Shown here piece by piece: positions 24,318 to 35,298 of a stretch of 64,000 nt of DNA. The stretch's first letter is position 1, and each line of letters begins with the position of its first letter. Source of the stretch: Pseudomonas sp. CC6-YY-74. GTDB taxonomy: Bacteria > Pseudomonadota > Gammaproteobacteria > Pseudomonadales > Pseudomonadaceae. The stretch spans positions 1,891,001 to 1,955,000 of the forward strand of contig NZ_CP019947.1 in assembly GCF_002025205.1 (NCBI RefSeq), given 5' to 3'. The position numbers were made by a program, and so were the translations under genes. The notes beneath the pieces were generated by a model, which saw only the letters and a program-made list of their open reading frames with translations, was not told where the DNA came from and did no database searches.

Positions 24318-25103
24318 GTCTGTGTCCTTCACAAGGCGCTTTGATCCAGGTCGCTCATGGCTGCCGCCGCTGATTCCAATCATTGCTGCTCTACTGTTGC
24401 GGCTGTCCGTGGGGGTGTTGGCTGCATTCTGTTCGGAGCCAGGGATTTGCGAAATTATGATTTTTGTAGTCGCTGGCTAGGAAAAAGCTGCCCGCACGGA
24501 AAACCCAGAGCCTGCATGGCAGCAGGCTTTGGATATAGGTGGTTTCGCGTCAGGCGCGAGAAATTAGCGTGTTTCGCCAATGTCACGGCGCTCGCAGAGC
24601 CGGCCTCACTGCCCTGTCACGCAGAGGATTGCTGAGTGGCATGCGCCTGCCCGCGCCCTGAAGCCCGGCAGCGAAAGCGCCCCATGCAGCCGGTCGAGTT
24701 GTGGGGCGCGCTTGCAGAATTCCGGGCTCGGCCCGGATGAAAAACCTACTGAGGGATCACGCCTGGTGTCGTGTCAATCATGAAATGTCGGATCATTGTC
24801 GGGTGGGTCGGGCCGCGCAGGTTAGCGGCGCCAAGCTCCGAACGTTCAGGCAGCGCTATCGTGGCGCGCCGCGTAACCCACCAGGCGATAGGCCTGCGTC
24901 GCGCCGATGGTGGGTTACGGCGCAACGGATCTTGCAGGCTCATCGCTATCGGTAGCATGCGCCTAACCCACCCTACAGGGATCGCGGTACATGGGTAAGA
25001 TCGCGATTAACAGGCATTTAAATGTTGTCGTGACACTAGCCGTCCCCAACAGGCTCGACTCTTTGGCGTGTTGTGGCCGCAGCCTACTCATGCCGCACGC
25101 CGT
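24318..25103. other. Long intergenic region upstream of the monooxygenase operon and downstream of cobS
   Basis: About 785 bp without a supported gene. It must hold the promoter of the monooxygenase operon; no clear motif was seen. The right part contains copy B of the 178-bp repeat. A 92-codon frame at 24357 has no ribosome site or recognisable product. Confidence 0.4.
24799..24976. repeat. Dispersed 178-bp intergenic repeat, copy B
   Basis: It begins TCGGGTGGGTCGGGCCGCGC and ends CCCACCCTAC exactly like copy A at 8854-9031, with the same length and the same internal GTAACCCACC/GGTGGGTTAC pair. The ends are inverted repeats, and the spacer sequence differs between the copies. Confidence 0.8.
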
Positions 25104-25829
25104 TCACAGCGCCAGGGCCACCAGCACCGCACATTCCGCCAGTTCCAGCATGGCGCCTGCGGTATCGCCGGTGGTGCCGCCGAGGCGTTGCAGCATCAGC
25201 CTGCGTAGCCAGGCGAACAGCAACCCAGCCACCAGCAGCGCCAGCACGCCGGCCCAGCCGAACAGCAGCAGCGCCGCGGCATGCGCCGCCAGCAGCCAGG
25301 GCAACTGCTGACGCGGCAGGTGCTCGGCCAACGCCTGACCCAGGCCGCCGGCACGCACATAAGGGGTAGTGAGGAACAGCAGCGGCACCAGCCCGCGCGC
25401 CAGCCAGGGCACCATGAGCAGCAGCGCGCCCTCGCCCGCCTCCAGCAAGGCCTCCAGCGCGGCGAACTTGAGTAGTAAAACCAGCACCAACACCACCACG
25501 GCAATCGGTCCGCTGCGCGGGTCTTGCATGATTTCGAGGGTGCGCTGCTGGTCGCCGAAGCCGCCGACCCAGGCATCGGCCGTATCGGCCAGGCCATCCA
25601 GGTGCAGGCCACCGGTGATTCCCACCCAGACTGCCAGCAGCAGCGCCGCCTGCAACAGCAAGGGCGTGCCGCCGAGCAGCTGCTGCAGACCGAGCAGCAG
25701 CAGGCCAAGCAACAGCCCCACCACGGGATACCAGAGCAGCGAACGGCCAACCTGCTGCGGCGTCGGCATCCCCGTCAGGCTGATGGGCAAGCGGGTGAGG
25801 AACTGCAAGGCGATCAGCAAGGGCGTCAT
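25104..25829 (-). CDS. cobS: Adenosylcobinamide-GDP ribazoletransferase (cobalamin synthase)
   Basis: This is a 241-residue inner-membrane enzyme that joins adenosylcobinamide-GDP and alpha-ribazole in the last steps of vitamin B12 synthesis. It has about six hydrophobic segments. LQFLTRLPI at the N-terminus and GGLHLDGLADTADAW (about 75-90), the acidic metal-binding signature, identify the family (called CobV in P. aeruginosa). Its ATG overlaps the stop of the phosphatase gene as ATGA. It is the last gene of the cobalamin operon. Confidence 0.93.
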   Translation of the reverse strand: MTPLLIALQFLTRLPISLTGMPTPQQVGRSLLWYPVVGLLLGLLLLGLQQLLGGTPLLLQAALLLAVWVGITGGLHLDGLADTADAWVGGFGDQQRTLEIMQDPRSGPIAVVVLVLVLLLKFAALEALLEAGEGALLLMVPWLARGLVPLLFLTTPYVRAGGLGQALAEHLPRQQLPWLLAAHAAALLLFGWAGVLALLVAGLLFAWLRRLMLQRLGGTTGDTAGAMLELAECAVLVALAL

Positions 25830-26401
25830 GCCAGCTCCAGCAATTGGCCGTCTGCCTCAACCTGCAGGCGAAAGCGTTCGGCATGAGCGACCTGCACCTG
25901 CAGCAACTCGGCGCGCGGCAAACCGCGCGCGCGCGCCAGCAGCAGGCGCATGACCCCGCCGTGGGTGATCAGCAGCAGGCGCTCACCGGCATGCCGCTCG
26001 TACAAGCGCTGCACCGCGCTCAACACCCGCGTCTCGAAGGCCAGCAGCGGCTCGCCTTCGGGCGGGGTGAACGCGTAGGGATCGGTCCAGAAACGCCCGA
26101 GCGCTTCGGCATCGCTGTCCATCAAATCGGCGCTGCTGCGACCTTCCCACGCGCCGAAATGCAGCTCCTGCAAGTCAGGTTCCAGGCGCAAGGGCAAGCC
26201 GTGTTGCCCGGCCAGTTCCTCGGCGAAACGCGCACAGCGTTGCAGCGGTGAGCTGATCACTCGATCCCAAGGCCCGGCGTCGACCACCGAGCCGCGCAAC
26301 TGCGCCCAGCCGGCCTCGGTCAAGGCATCGTCGAGACTGCCGCGCAGGCCGCCGCCCAGCTCGGTTTCGCCGTGGCGCAGTAGCTCCAGGTGCAGGCTCA
26401 T
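25826..26401 (-). CDS. cobC: Alpha-ribazole phosphatase-like histidine phosphatase
   Basis: This is a 191-residue histidine phosphatase. RHGETELG at 9-16 has the catalytic His10, with the second His in [28 protein letters not shown] matches the phosphoglycerate mutase-like fold. It would remove the phosphate from alpha-ribazole phosphate or adenosylcobalamin phosphate in nucleotide loop assembly. ATG 26401 overlaps the cobT stop as ATGA, and its stop overlaps cobS likewise. The longer frame to 26605 is a false extension. The name cobC follows the Salmonella usage; the decarboxylase at 29543 is called cobC in Pseudomonas usage. Confidence 0.88.
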   Translation of the reverse strand: MSLHLELLRHGETELGGGLRGSLDDALTEAGWAQLRGSVVDAGPWDRVISSPLQRCARFAEELAGQHGLPLRLEPDLQELHFGAWEGRSSADLMDSDAEALGRFWTDPYAFTPPEGEPLLAFETRVLSAVQRLYERHAGERLLLITHGGVMRLLLARARGLPRAELLQVQVAHAERFRLQVEADGQLLELA

Positions 26402-27450
26402 GCTGGACGCTCGGCCACCGCGGCCTCGGCGAAGGTGGCCATCTCGTTGTGCAGCCGAATGGCCAGCTGCAGCAAGGGCACCGCCAGGGCCGCGCCACTG
26501 CCCTCGCCCAAACGCAGACCCAACTGCAACAGCGGCTCGGCCGCCAAAGCCTGGAGCACCCATTGATGCCCCGGCTCGGCGCCCTGGTGGGCGAACAACA
26601 GCCACTCACGGCAACTCGGATTGAGGCGCACCGCGGTCAGCGCCGCGACGCTGCAGATAAAGCCATCGACCAGCACCGGCAGCCCCTGCTGGGCGCAGGC
26701 CAGATAGGCGCCAGCCAGGGCGGCGATCTCGAAACCGCCGAGCCGTTCAAGCGCCAGCAACGGGTCATGCAGCGCAGCGCTGTGCAAGCTCAGGGCGCGT
26801 TCGATCACCGCCGCCTTGTGCGCGACCCCGGCGGCATCCAGTCCGGTACCGGGACCGACCAGGGCAGTCGCCGACTGGTTCAACAGGGCGCAGGCCAGGG
26901 CGCTGGCGGCGGTGGTGTTGCCGATGCCCATTTCGCCGCCGATAAACAGCTGGCTACCGGCCTGCTGGGCGCGCAGCACGCTGTCGCGCCCAGCCTGTAA
27001 GGACGCGCGGGCCTGCTCCGGGCTCATCGCCGGGCCACGGGCGAAGTTCTGCGTACCGGCGCCGATCTGCAACACGCGCACACCTGGCAGCGGCGTCGGC
27101 ACTGCGGTGCCCAGGTCGATCACCTCCAGGCTGGCGCCCAGTTGTCGCGCCAGCACGCTGATCGCCGCGCCGCCACCGACGAAGTTGGCCAGCATCTGCC
27201 CAGTGACGGCCTGCGGGAAAGCCGACACACCCTCGGCGACTACGCCATGGTCGGCGGCGAAGATGCTGATCCACAGCCGCTCGATGCTTGGCCGCTCACG
27301 GCCTTGCAGGCCGGCCAGCTGGATCGCCAGTTGCTCCAACTGACCGAGCGAGCCGGCCGGCTTGGTCAGTTGCTGCTGACGCGCCGCGGCCTTGGCCTGC
27401 ATCTGCTGATCCACCGACTTGGCACCGGCCAGCCACCATGCGTGTTTCAT
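26398..27450 (-). CDS. cobT: Nicotinate-nucleotide:dimethylbenzimidazole phosphoribosyltransferase
   Basis: This is a 350-residue enzyme that makes alpha-ribazole phosphate from nicotinate mononucleotide and dimethylbenzimidazole. [20 protein letters not shown] near the N-terminus, [33 protein letters not shown] and the C-terminal [16 protein letters not shown] (with the catalytic Glu) are family signatures. The start [10 protein letters not shown] has GGGAGAGGGG before it and overlaps the cobU stop as ATGA. Its substrate dimethylbenzimidazole would come from BluB encoded upstream in the same cluster. Confidence 0.93.
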   Translation of the reverse strand: MKHAWWLAGAKSVDQQMQAKAAARQQQLTKPAGSLGQLEQLAIQLAGLQGRERPSIERLWISIFAADHGVVAEGVSAFPQAVTGQMLANFVGGGAAISVLARQLGASLEVIDLGTAVPTPLPGVRVLQIGAGTQNFARGPAMSPEQARASLQAGRDSVLRAQQAGSQLFIGGEMGIGNTTAASALACALLNQSATALVGPGTGLDAAGVAHKAAVIERALSLHSAALHDPLLALERLGGFEIAALAGAYLACAQQGLPVLVDGFICSVAALTAVRLNPSCREWLLFAHQGAEPGHQWVLQALAAEPLLQLGLRLGEGSGAALAVPLLQLAIRLHNEMATFAEAAVAERPA

Positions 27451-27968
27451 AGCCCCTCTCCCTTCAAGACCATCGGCAAACCCGCCACCGTAAAAATCAC
27501 CCGCTGACAACGCTCGGCCAGGGCCTGATGCAACCAGCCGGCTTCATCGACATAGCGCCGGGTCAGCTCGCCCAGTGGCACCACGCCCAGGCCGGTCTCG
27601 TTACTCACCAGAATGATCCGCCCCGGCAGTTCGGCCAGACACGCCAGCAGCGCCTCGCGCTCGGCGTTCAGGCGCGCCGGGTCTTCCAGCATCAGCAGGT
27701 TGGTTAGCCACAGGGTCAGGCAGTCGACCAGCAGGCAGCGCCCCGCCGCCGCGTGCTCGCCCAGCACCCGGGCCAGCTCGAACGGTTCTTCCAGCAACGC
27801 CCAATGTTCCGGACGCCGCGCGCGGTGGTGCTGGATGCGCGCAGTCATTTCGCCGTCCAGCGCCTGGCTGGTGGCGATATAGGTCACCGCCAGGCCAGAT
27901 TCGTCAGCCAGCGTCTCGGCCAGACGGCTCTTGCCAGAGCGGGCACCGCCGAGGATCAGTTCAAGCAT
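27447..27968 (-). CDS. cobU: Adenosylcobinamide kinase/guanylyltransferase
   Basis: This is a 173-residue bifunctional enzyme (CobP in P. aeruginosa naming) that phosphorylates adenosylcobinamide and transfers GMP to it. [15 protein letters not shown] at 4-18 holds the P-loop. [25 protein letters not shown] carries the histidine that takes GMP (HHRARRP). [14 protein letters not shown] is the Walker B region. The gene is separated from cobQ by a 126-bp gap with a large hairpin, so it may start a second transcript or form the promoter-distal half of the operon. Confidence 0.93.
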   Translation of the reverse strand: MLELILGGARSGKSRLAETLADESGLAVTYIATSQALDGEMTARIQHHRARRPEHWALLEEPFELARVLGEHAAAGRCLLVDCLTLWLTNLLMLEDPARLNAEREALLACLAELPGRIILVSNETGLGVVPLGELTRRYVDEAGWLHQALAERCQRVIFTVAGLPMVLKGEGL

Positions 27969-28007
27969 GTCGATAACCTTTTCAATCCAATGGATGGCGG
28001 AGGCCGT

Positions 28008-28085
28008 GTGGGAGGGGCCGAGCGGCGATCCGTTTTAGCCGCGAAACGCTTCATTCCGCGATTTCGCGGCTAAAGCCCCTCCCAC
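28008..28085. repeat. REP-like long hairpin between cobQ and cobU
   Basis: The outer arms GTGGGAGGGGC (28008-28018) and GCCCCTCCCAC (28075-28085) and the inner arms TTTAGCCGCGAAA (28034-28046) and TTTCGCGGCTAAA (28062-28074) pair perfectly. This is a common form of intergenic repeat in Pseudomonas. Within the cobalamin operon it could stabilise the upstream mRNA or dampen transcription into cobU. Confidence 0.85.
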
Positions 28086-28094
28086 GAAAGCAGC

Positions 28095-29546
28095 TCACAG
28101 GCCGCACAGCTCGCGCAGCCGGTCGGTATCCAGATGCGCCTCGACCATATCGGCCAGGCGCTCGATGTCGCGCTCGCGCAGGGCGTGGTAGTCCACCGCT
28201 TGCACCTCGCGCAGCCCGGCCCAGCGCAGCAGCGCGCTGCAGGCCGCGCTCGACTCGAACAGACCGTGCAGGTAGCTGCCGAGCACCTGGCCGTCCTCAC
28301 TCTGCGCGCCATCGCAACGGCCATCGTCCAGCAGCACGGCAGCGGCCTTCAGGGCCGGCCCGCTGCTGACCCCGGCGTGAATCTCGTAACCGCTGACTTC
28401 GGCATTTTCCAGGCGCAGTTGACCGCGCACATTGCGCAGCTGCTTCTCGGGTTCCAGCACGGTTGAGAAGTCCAGCAGGCCCAAACCCTGGCTGCTGCCC
28501 GCCGCGCCCTCCAGGCCGCGTGGATCATCGATGCGCTGGCCGAGCATCTGCAGACCGCCGCAGATGCCCAGCAGCTTGCCGCCGTAGCGCAGGTGTTTGT
28601 CGATGGCCGCCTCCCAGCCCTGCTCGCGCAGAAAGGCCAGGTCGGCGCGCACGCTCTTCGAGCCAGGCAGGATAATCAGGTCGGCCGGCGGGATCGCCTG
28701 GCCGGGGCCGACAAACGTCAGCTCGACCTGCGGGTGCAGGCGCAGCGGGTCGAAGTCAGTGTGGTTGCTGATGCGCGGCAGTACCGGCACCAGCACTTTG
28801 AGCGTCTCGGCCGCCTTGGCGATCTGCCGGGTATCGATGGCGTCCTCGGCTTCCAGGTGGAAATCCATCAGATAGGGCAGCACACCGAGCACCGGTTTGT
28901 CGGTGCGTTGCTCCAGCCAATCCAGCCCCGGCTGCAACAGGGCGATGTCACCGCGAAAACGGTTGATCACAAAACCCTGGACCCGCGCCTGTTCCGACAC
29001 GCTGAGCAATTCGAGTGTACCGACCAGATGAGCGAAGACGCCGCCCTTGTCGATATCGGCGATCAGGATCACCGGGCAATCCACCGCCTCGGCAAAGCCC
29101 ATATTGGCGATGTCGCCGACGCGCAGGTTGATCTCAGCCGGCGAGCCAGCGCCCTCGACCATCACCACCGGATAGGCGGCAGCCAGACGCTGGTGCGACT
29201 CCAGCACCGCGTTCATCGCCACCTTCTTGTAGTCGTGGTAGGCCACGGCATCCATGCTGCTCAGGGCGCGGCCATGGATGATCACCTGGGCGCCAGTGTC
29301 GCTATTGGGCTTGAGCAGCACCGGATTCATGTCGCTGTGCGGCGCCAGGCCGGCCGCCTGGGCCTGCACCGCCTGGGCGCGACCGATCTCGCCGCCGTCG
29401 GCAGTTACCGCGCTATTGAGCGCCATGTTCTGCGGTTTGAACGGCACCACGGCCACGCCCTGGCGCTTGAGCCAGCGACACAGCGCGGTTACCAGGGTGC
29501 TTTTGCCGGCGTCCGAGGTCGTACCTTGAACCATTAGCGTGCTCAT
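28095..29546 (-). CDS. cobQ: Cobyric acid synthase (glutamine-hydrolysing)
   Basis: This is a 483-residue amidotransferase that adds four amides to adenosylcobyrinic a,c-diamide. The N-terminal synthetase domain starts [23 protein letters not shown] with the ATP loop. [32 protein letters not shown] is a CobQ signature. The glutaminase domain has the nucleophile in [11 protein letters not shown] and GYEIHAG near the C-terminus. Its ATG overlaps the stop of the decarboxylase gene as ATGA. Confidence 0.94.
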   Translation of the reverse strand: MSTLMVQGTTSDAGKSTLVTALCRWLKRQGVAVVPFKPQNMALNSAVTADGGEIGRAQAVQAQAAGLAPHSDMNPVLLKPNSDTGAQVIIHGRALSSMDAVAYHDYKKVAMNAVLESHQRLAAAYPVVMVEGAGSPAEINLRVGDIANMGFAEAVDCPVILIADIDKGGVFAHLVGTLELLSVSEQARVQGFVINRFRGDIALLQPGLDWLEQRTDKPVLGVLPYLMDFHLEAEDAIDTRQIAKAAETLKVLVPVLPRISNHTDFDPLRLHPQVELTFVGPGQAIPPADLIILPGSKSVRADLAFLREQGWEAAIDKHLRYGGKLLGICGGLQMLGQRIDDPRGLEGAAGSSQGLGLLDFSTVLEPEKQLRNVRGQLRLENAEVSGYEIHAGVSSGPALKAAAVLLDDGRCDGAQSEDGQVLGSYLHGLFESSAACSALLRWAGLREVQAVDYHALRERDIERLADMVEAHLDTDRLRELCGL

Positions 29547-30535
29547 GCGAACTCCTTGGCGAATACCTGCAGTGCCTGCTCCAGGCGCAGCCAGCCCTGC
29601 TCGCCCGCAGGCAGGCCGAAACGCAGGCTGTCGGGGCTGTCGAACAGGCGGGTGAGAATGCCATTACAGGCGAGAAATTCGTGTATCAGGCTGGCCCGCC
29701 GATTGACGATCCACTGGAACAAGGCACAACCGCCAGTCGGCGCTAAACCATAGGCGCTGAGCAACACGGCCAGACGCAGACCATCGGCACGCAAGCGCTC
29801 GCGTTGCGCTTGCTGGCCGAGCTGATCCTGCAGCAGCGCCGTTGCGACTACCCTGCTCGGCCCGCTGACAGCCCAAGGCCCAAGCAACTCGGCCAACTGA
29901 TCGAGCAGCCCCGGCTGGGCCAGGACAAAACCCAGGCGAATGCCGGCCAAACCGAAGAACTTGCCGAACGAGCGCAGCACGATCAGCCCTGGCAGCGCGC
30001 TATGCGCCGCCAGGCTGTGCTCGGGGGTGCAATCGATAAAGGCCTCGTCGACCACCAGCCAGCCGCCACGCTCGACCAGGCGTGCATGCCAGCTCAGCAA
30101 TTGCTCGGGCGCGAAACGGCGGCCGGTGGGGTTGTTCGGGTTAATCAGCAGCAGCACATCGAGGCGCTCCAGCGCGCGATTGATCCCGCCTTCGCTGAGT
30201 TCCAGCAGGCGATGGCCTTCGCGTTGCCAGGCGGCGGCATGTTCGGCATAGGCCGGCGAGACGATGCCGACCCGAGCGTTGCGCCGCAATCGCGGCAGCG
30301 CCTGGATCGCCGCCTGGGAGCCAGCCACCGGCAGTAGATTGGCCACCCCGTAATAGTCGCGGGCGGCAACTTCCAGGCCGTCGTCCAGTTCGGGCAGACG
30401 TGTCCAGGCCGACGCGGGAATATCCGGCAGCGGCCAACCATAAGGGGCGATACCGGTGGACAGATCCAGCCAGTCGCGCAACGGAATGGCAAAATTCAGC
30501 GCCGCCGCACGCAAGCGGCCGCCATGTTCAAGCAC
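29543..30535 (-). CDS. cobC: L-threonine-O-3-phosphate decarboxylase (PLP aminotransferase fold)
   Basis: This is a 330-residue PLP enzyme that makes aminopropanol phosphate for the cobalamin nucleotide loop (CobC in Pseudomonas naming, CobD in Salmonella). [25 protein letters not shown] and [17 protein letters not shown] with the cofactor lysine are visible. GTG 30535 (protein [15 protein letters not shown]) is chosen because GGGGGC precedes it and homologues begin this way; longer starts would read through the cobD 3' end. It overlaps cobD by 8 bases and cobQ by 4, so the genes are translationally coupled. Confidence 0.9.
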   Translation of the reverse strand: MLEHGGRLRAAALNFAIPLRDWLDLSTGIAPYGWPLPDIPASAWTRLPELDDGLEVAARDYYGVANLLPVAGSQAAIQALPRLRRNARVGIVSPAYAEHAAAWQREGHRLLELSEGGINRALERLDVLLLINPNNPTGRRFAPEQLLSWHARLVERGGWLVVDEAFIDCTPEHSLAAHSALPGLIVLRSFGKFFGLAGIRLGFVLAQPGLLDQLAELLGPWAVSGPSRVVATALLQDQLGQQAQRERLRADGLRLAVLLSAYGLAPTGGCALFQWIVNRRASLIHEFLACNGILTRLFDSPDSLRFGLPAGEQGWLRLEQALQVFAKEFA

Positions 30536-31442
30536 GATAAAGCCCCCATAGCACCAGCAGCGCCAGCCACAGCAGCACGCCGGCGTAGACCAGATTGATC
30601 GCCCGCTCGATATCCCGCGCCCGCGCTGGCGGGCCCTGACCCAGTTGCGCCCGCGGGTGCAATTCGCCGTGATACTCGGCCGCGCCGCCCAGGCTGACGC
30701 CGAGGGCACCCGCACCGGCGGCCATCACCGGCCCGGCGTTGGGGCTGTCCCACTGCGGCGCCTGGCGTTGCCAGCAGCGCAGTGCCAGGGCCGTCTTGCC
30801 GAGCAGCGCATAGGTCAGCGCCACCAACCGCGCCGGCAGGTAATTGAGGACATCGTCGATCTTCGCTGCGGCCCAGCCGAAGCGCTCGAAACGTGGATTG
30901 CGGTAGCCCCACATGGCGTCCAGGGTGTTGCTCAGGCGATACAGCACCACACCCGGCGCACCGGCGACGAGGAACCAGAACAGCGCGGCGAATACCGCAT
31001 CCGCGCCGTTTTCCAGCACCGACTCGGTGCCTGCGCGCGCCACGCCTGTGGCATCCAGTTCGGCGGTGTTGCGGCTGACCATATAACCGACCCGTGCGCG
31101 CGCCAGTTGCAGATCGCCCAGGCGCAGGGCCTGGGCCACCGGCTGGGCATGTTCGCCCAGGCTCTTCAAGCCGAGGGCGGCATAGAGGGCAAGTATCTCC
31201 ACCGCCCAACCGAATACCGACACCTGCGCGAGCACTCCGACCAGCAGGGTCAAGGGCAGTACCGCCAGGCACCAGGCGCTGACCCCATGACTGCGCCAAC
31301 CACTGCCGCCAGCATTGAAGCGTTGTTCGATGCGCTCAGCCATGCGCCCGAAGGCCACTAGCGGATGCCAGCCTTTCGGCTCGCCAAGGGCTGCATCCAG
31401 CGCCACTCCGGCCAGGGCGCTGAGTAGCAGACTCAAGCCCAT
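30528..31442 (-). CDS. cobD: Adenosylcobinamide-phosphate synthase (CbiB/CobD), membrane protein
   Basis: This is a 304-residue inner-membrane protein that attaches aminopropanol or its phosphate to adenosylcobyric acid. [24 protein letters not shown] at the N-terminus is a family signature. [36 protein letters not shown] and [30 protein letters not shown] also identify CbiB/CobD. The start [12 protein letters not shown] at 31442 has GAGCGAGGC before it; the longer frame adds 20 residues without support. It lies 22 bp after bluB and overlaps the decarboxylase gene. Confidence 0.93.
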   Translation of the reverse strand: MGLSLLLSALAGVALDAALGEPKGWHPLVAFGRMAERIEQRFNAGGSGWRSHGVSAWCLAVLPLTLLVGVLAQVSVFGWAVEILALYAALGLKSLGEHAQPVAQALRLGDLQLARARVGYMVSRNTAELDATGVARAGTESVLENGADAVFAALFWFLVAGAPGVVLYRLSNTLDAMWGYRNPRFERFGWAAAKIDDVLNYLPARLVALTYALLGKTALALRCWQRQAPQWDSPNAGPVMAAGAGALGVSLGGAAEYHGELHPRAQLGQGPPARARDIERAINLVYAGVLLWLALLVLWGLYRA

Positions 31443-31464
31443 GCCTCGCTCGCAGGCAATACCA

Positions 31465-32108
31465 TCATCGTGTTCCCCATTGATCCTGAAACAGCAGTTC
31501 ACTCAGTGGACGCGGCTCTGCCCACCCTTGTTGCACCAGCATCGGCGCGTCGTAGAACGCCACCACCGGTCCCAGACAGAGCACCGCCAACGGCTTGCTG
31601 CCGGGCGGCATGCCCAGCAACTCGGCCAACGCCTGTGGCTCGAACAATGAAACCCAGCCCATGCCCAGGCCCTCGGCGCGGGCGGCGAGCCAGAGATTCT
31701 GAATCGCGCAGGCCAGCGAGGCCAGGTCCATTTCCGGCAGGGTGCGGCGGCCGAACACATGCCCCTCGCGCCCGTCCATCAGCGCCACTACCAGCAGTTC
31801 GGCGCAGTCGCGGATGCCCTCGACCTTGAGCCGCATGAATTCGCCGGAGCGCTCGCCCAGGGCCTCGGCGGTGCGTAGCCGCTCCTCGTCCACCAGACCA
31901 TGGATCGCCTCGCGCAACGCCGGGCGGGTAATCCGAATAAAGCGCCAGGGCTGCATCAGGCCAACGCTGGGGGCCTGATGCGCCGCCTCGAGCAAACGCG
32001 CGAGCAGTTCCGGCGTCACCTCGCCACCGCTGAAATGGCGCATGTCGCGACGTTCGGCGATGGCGCGATACACCGCCGCGCGCTCCTCAGGACTGAAGGT
32101 ATGCTCGT

Positions 32109-32112
<4 letters not shown>
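31465..32112 (-). CDS. bluB: 5,6-dimethylbenzimidazole synthase
   Basis: This is a 215-residue flavin-destroying enzyme of the nitroreductase fold that turns FMNH2 and oxygen into dimethylbenzimidazole, the lower ligand of B12. [43 protein letters not shown] at residues 17-60 is the BluB signature; WGTR is the C-terminus. ATG 32112 overlaps the cobB stop as ATGA. Its presence shows that the cell can make the lower ligand aerobically. Confidence 0.93.
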
Positions 32113-33413
<1,301 letters not shown>

Positions 33414-33570
33414 CGCGACCTCTCGTCAGCCAATGCGCTGCGCGAGGAAGCGCCACACCATGTAGGGCGGCCTCGCCACGCAGTGGCAGCCCGCCACATC
33501 CGCTCAACCCACCCATCACGGCATACTGTCTGGGGCGAGTACGCCCTAGCCGAGTCGATCCTGGCACCGA

Positions 33571-34182
33571 TCAAAACTCCACTCCTTTCTGCGCCTTCAC
33601 CCCAGATTTAAACGCATGCTTGACCAGGTTCATCTCGGTGACGGTGTCCGCCGCCTCGATCATGCCCGGCAAGGCGCCACGCCCGGTCACCACCACATGC
33701 TGTAGCAACGGCCGCGACTCGATATCGGTAAGCACCGCTTCCAGCTCCAGATAGCCATATTTCAGGGCGATATTCAGCTCGTCGAGCACCACCAGGCCAA
33801 TACCCGGATCACTGAGCAACTGCGCGGCGACCGTCCAGGCTTCGCGGGCCTTGTCGATATCGCGCTGACGATCCTGGGTTTCCCAGGTAAAGCCCTCGCC
33901 CATCACGTGGTAGCTGACTTCATCGGGAAAACGCCGGAAGAAGGTCTCTTCCCCGGTGCTGGCCGCGCCCTTGATGAATTGCACCACACCGACCCTGAGG
34001 CCATGGCCGAGGGCGCGCGCGACCATGCCGAAGGCACTGCTGCTCTTGCCTTTGCCGTTGCCGCTGTGCACCAGCAGCAGGCCGTATTGGTCCTGGGCCT
34101 GGGCGATTTTCTCGTCGATCAAGGCCTTCTTGCGGGCCATGCGCGTCTTGTGTCGCGCGTCGCGTTCTGCCGACTCGCTCAT
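33571..34182 (-). CDS. cobO: Corrinoid adenosyltransferase
   Basis: This is a 203-residue enzyme that adds the adenosyl group from ATP to cob(I)yrinic acid diamide (CobO/BtuR/CobA type). LLLVHSGNGKGKSSSAFGMVARALGHG at 35-61 carries the P-loop, and VVLDELNIALKYGYL and VVTGRGALPGMIEAADTVTEM are signatures. The ATG at 34182 has GGGAG ahead; the long frame to 34476 runs through the leader and is false. It is the first gene of the operon, and the cobalamin riboswitch stands about 215 bases upstream. Confidence 0.93.
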   Translation of the reverse strand: MSESAERDARHKTRMARKKALIDEKIAQAQDQYGLLLVHSGNGKGKSSSAFGMVARALGHGLRVGVVQFIKGAASTGEETFFRRFPDEVSYHVMGEGFTWETQDRQRDIDKAREAWTVAAQLLSDPGIGLVVLDELNIALKYGYLELEAVLTDIESRPLLQHVVVTGRGALPGMIEAADTVTEMNLVKHAFKSGVKAQKGVEF

Positions 34183-34397
34183 CGCGCGCGCTCCCACAGC
34201 CGTGACGGCATACAGGAAAGGCTGCACAGCACAGCGGCTGTCATGGGGGGAAGGGGTTTGCTCATCTCGATCTAGCTCCGTCGCGCTCACCCGTGCGACC
34301 CAGGCAGGAAAAGACATACGGAGAGCGGGGACGCATGAACTGCACCAAGCGTGCAGCCACACGCCAGACAACGCCCTCCGCGATGTCGTGGACTGCA

Positions 34398-34607
34398 GCA
34401 GGCCGGTCTCCGGGCTTGCGAGTGGCGCTCCGACTATGCAGAACACCTTCAAACGCGCCTTCCCATGCCAATGCACAGTGGCTCAATCAGCGTTTGTTTC
34501 AACTCGCATACCGTTGCGGGGGCAGCGTCGGAATTGTTGGCGTGAACACGCACAGCGTACCGACTTCCCTGTTTCACCCCTCGGACGCACAGCGTTGGGG
34601 GCACCTG
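34398..34607 (-). ncRNA. Cobalamin (AdoCbl) riboswitch before cobO
   Basis: Read on the minus strand, the leader contains in order: CAGGTGCC, AAACAGGGAAGTCGGT, CCGACGCTGCCCCCGCAACG, the B12-box element GCCACTG followed by GCATGGGAAGGCG, and the closing GCAAGCCCGGAGACCGGCCTGC region (34398-34419). These are the conserved blocks of the B12 riboswitch. It should shut down the cobO operon when adenosylcobalamin is plentiful. Between it and the cobO start are about 215 bases for the expression platform. Confidence 0.95.
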
Positions 34608-34776
34608 TTGCAAGCCGCGCAGGTTAGTGGCACGCGGTCTTAGCGTCAATGCATAGGCGCAGCTCAGTAGCCGGGGCAATCCGGGGAAGCCATCAAGAGC
34701 GGATGGAACGTGGAGCCCAGGGTTAGCGCAGCGGGTCTAAGCTTTGCTCTCTACTCTCTCGCACAGGAGAACAGCC

Positions 34777-35124
34777 ATGAAATACCACGGCAGCTGCCAC
34801 TGCGGCCAGGTGGCCTTTGAGGTGGAAGGCCAGATCGACGGCGCGATGGCGTGCAATTGCTCGATCTGCCAGCGCAAGGGTTCGCTGCTCTGGTTCGTGC
34901 CGCGCGACCAGTTAAAGCTGCTCACGCCGGAAAGCCAGATGGCCACCTACACCTTCAACAAGCACGTGATCCGGCACTATTTCTGCCCGACCTGCGGTAT
35001 CCATCCCTTCGGCGAAGGCAGCGACCCCAAGGGCAACGCCATAGCGGCGATCAATATCCGCTGCCTGGAGGACATCGAGCTGGAGGCCGTGCCCGTCACC
35101 CACTACGATGGGCGCGCGCTCTAG
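34777..35124 (+). CDS. GFA-family zinc protein (second copy of the family in the window)
   Basis: This is a 115-residue protein of the GFA family. The zinc ligands are SCHCGQ (about 7-11), CNCSICQRKG (about 28-33) and CPTCGIHPF (about 73-76). INIRCLEDIELEAVPVTHYDGRAL at the C-terminus is common in the family. AGGAGA precedes the ATG. It is divergent from the cobalamin operon but is not expected to belong to it. The enzymatic role is unproven for most members. Confidence 0.87.
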   Translation: MKYHGSCHCGQVAFEVEGQIDGAMACNCSICQRKGSLLWFVPRDQLKLLTPESQMATYTFNKHVIRHYFCPTCGIHPFGEGSDPKGNAIAAINIRCLEDIELEAVPVTHYDGRAL

Positions 35125-35298
35125 GCAAGCCGCACGGATCGTAAAAAGACCAAAGCCAGGCGCCCTACTGGGAGTCACCCACTACCGCGAGCTGAACCTG
35201 GATGAGTTGCACATCCGCCGAATCACTCCCGGGTTGCATCCGGCCTACGTATCGCAGGCCTTGTGCATGAAAACATAGGAGCTATGCAAAAACAGCCT

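Noticed and set aside
23220..24344. 374-codon frame opposite the flavin monooxygenase
   Set aside because: It is a shadow frame rich in His, Gly and Arg without any recognisable domain or ribosome site.
25084..25884. Alternative minus-strand frame over cobS
   Set aside because: Low-complexity Ala/Arg/Gly translation; cobS in the other frame has membrane segments and signatures.
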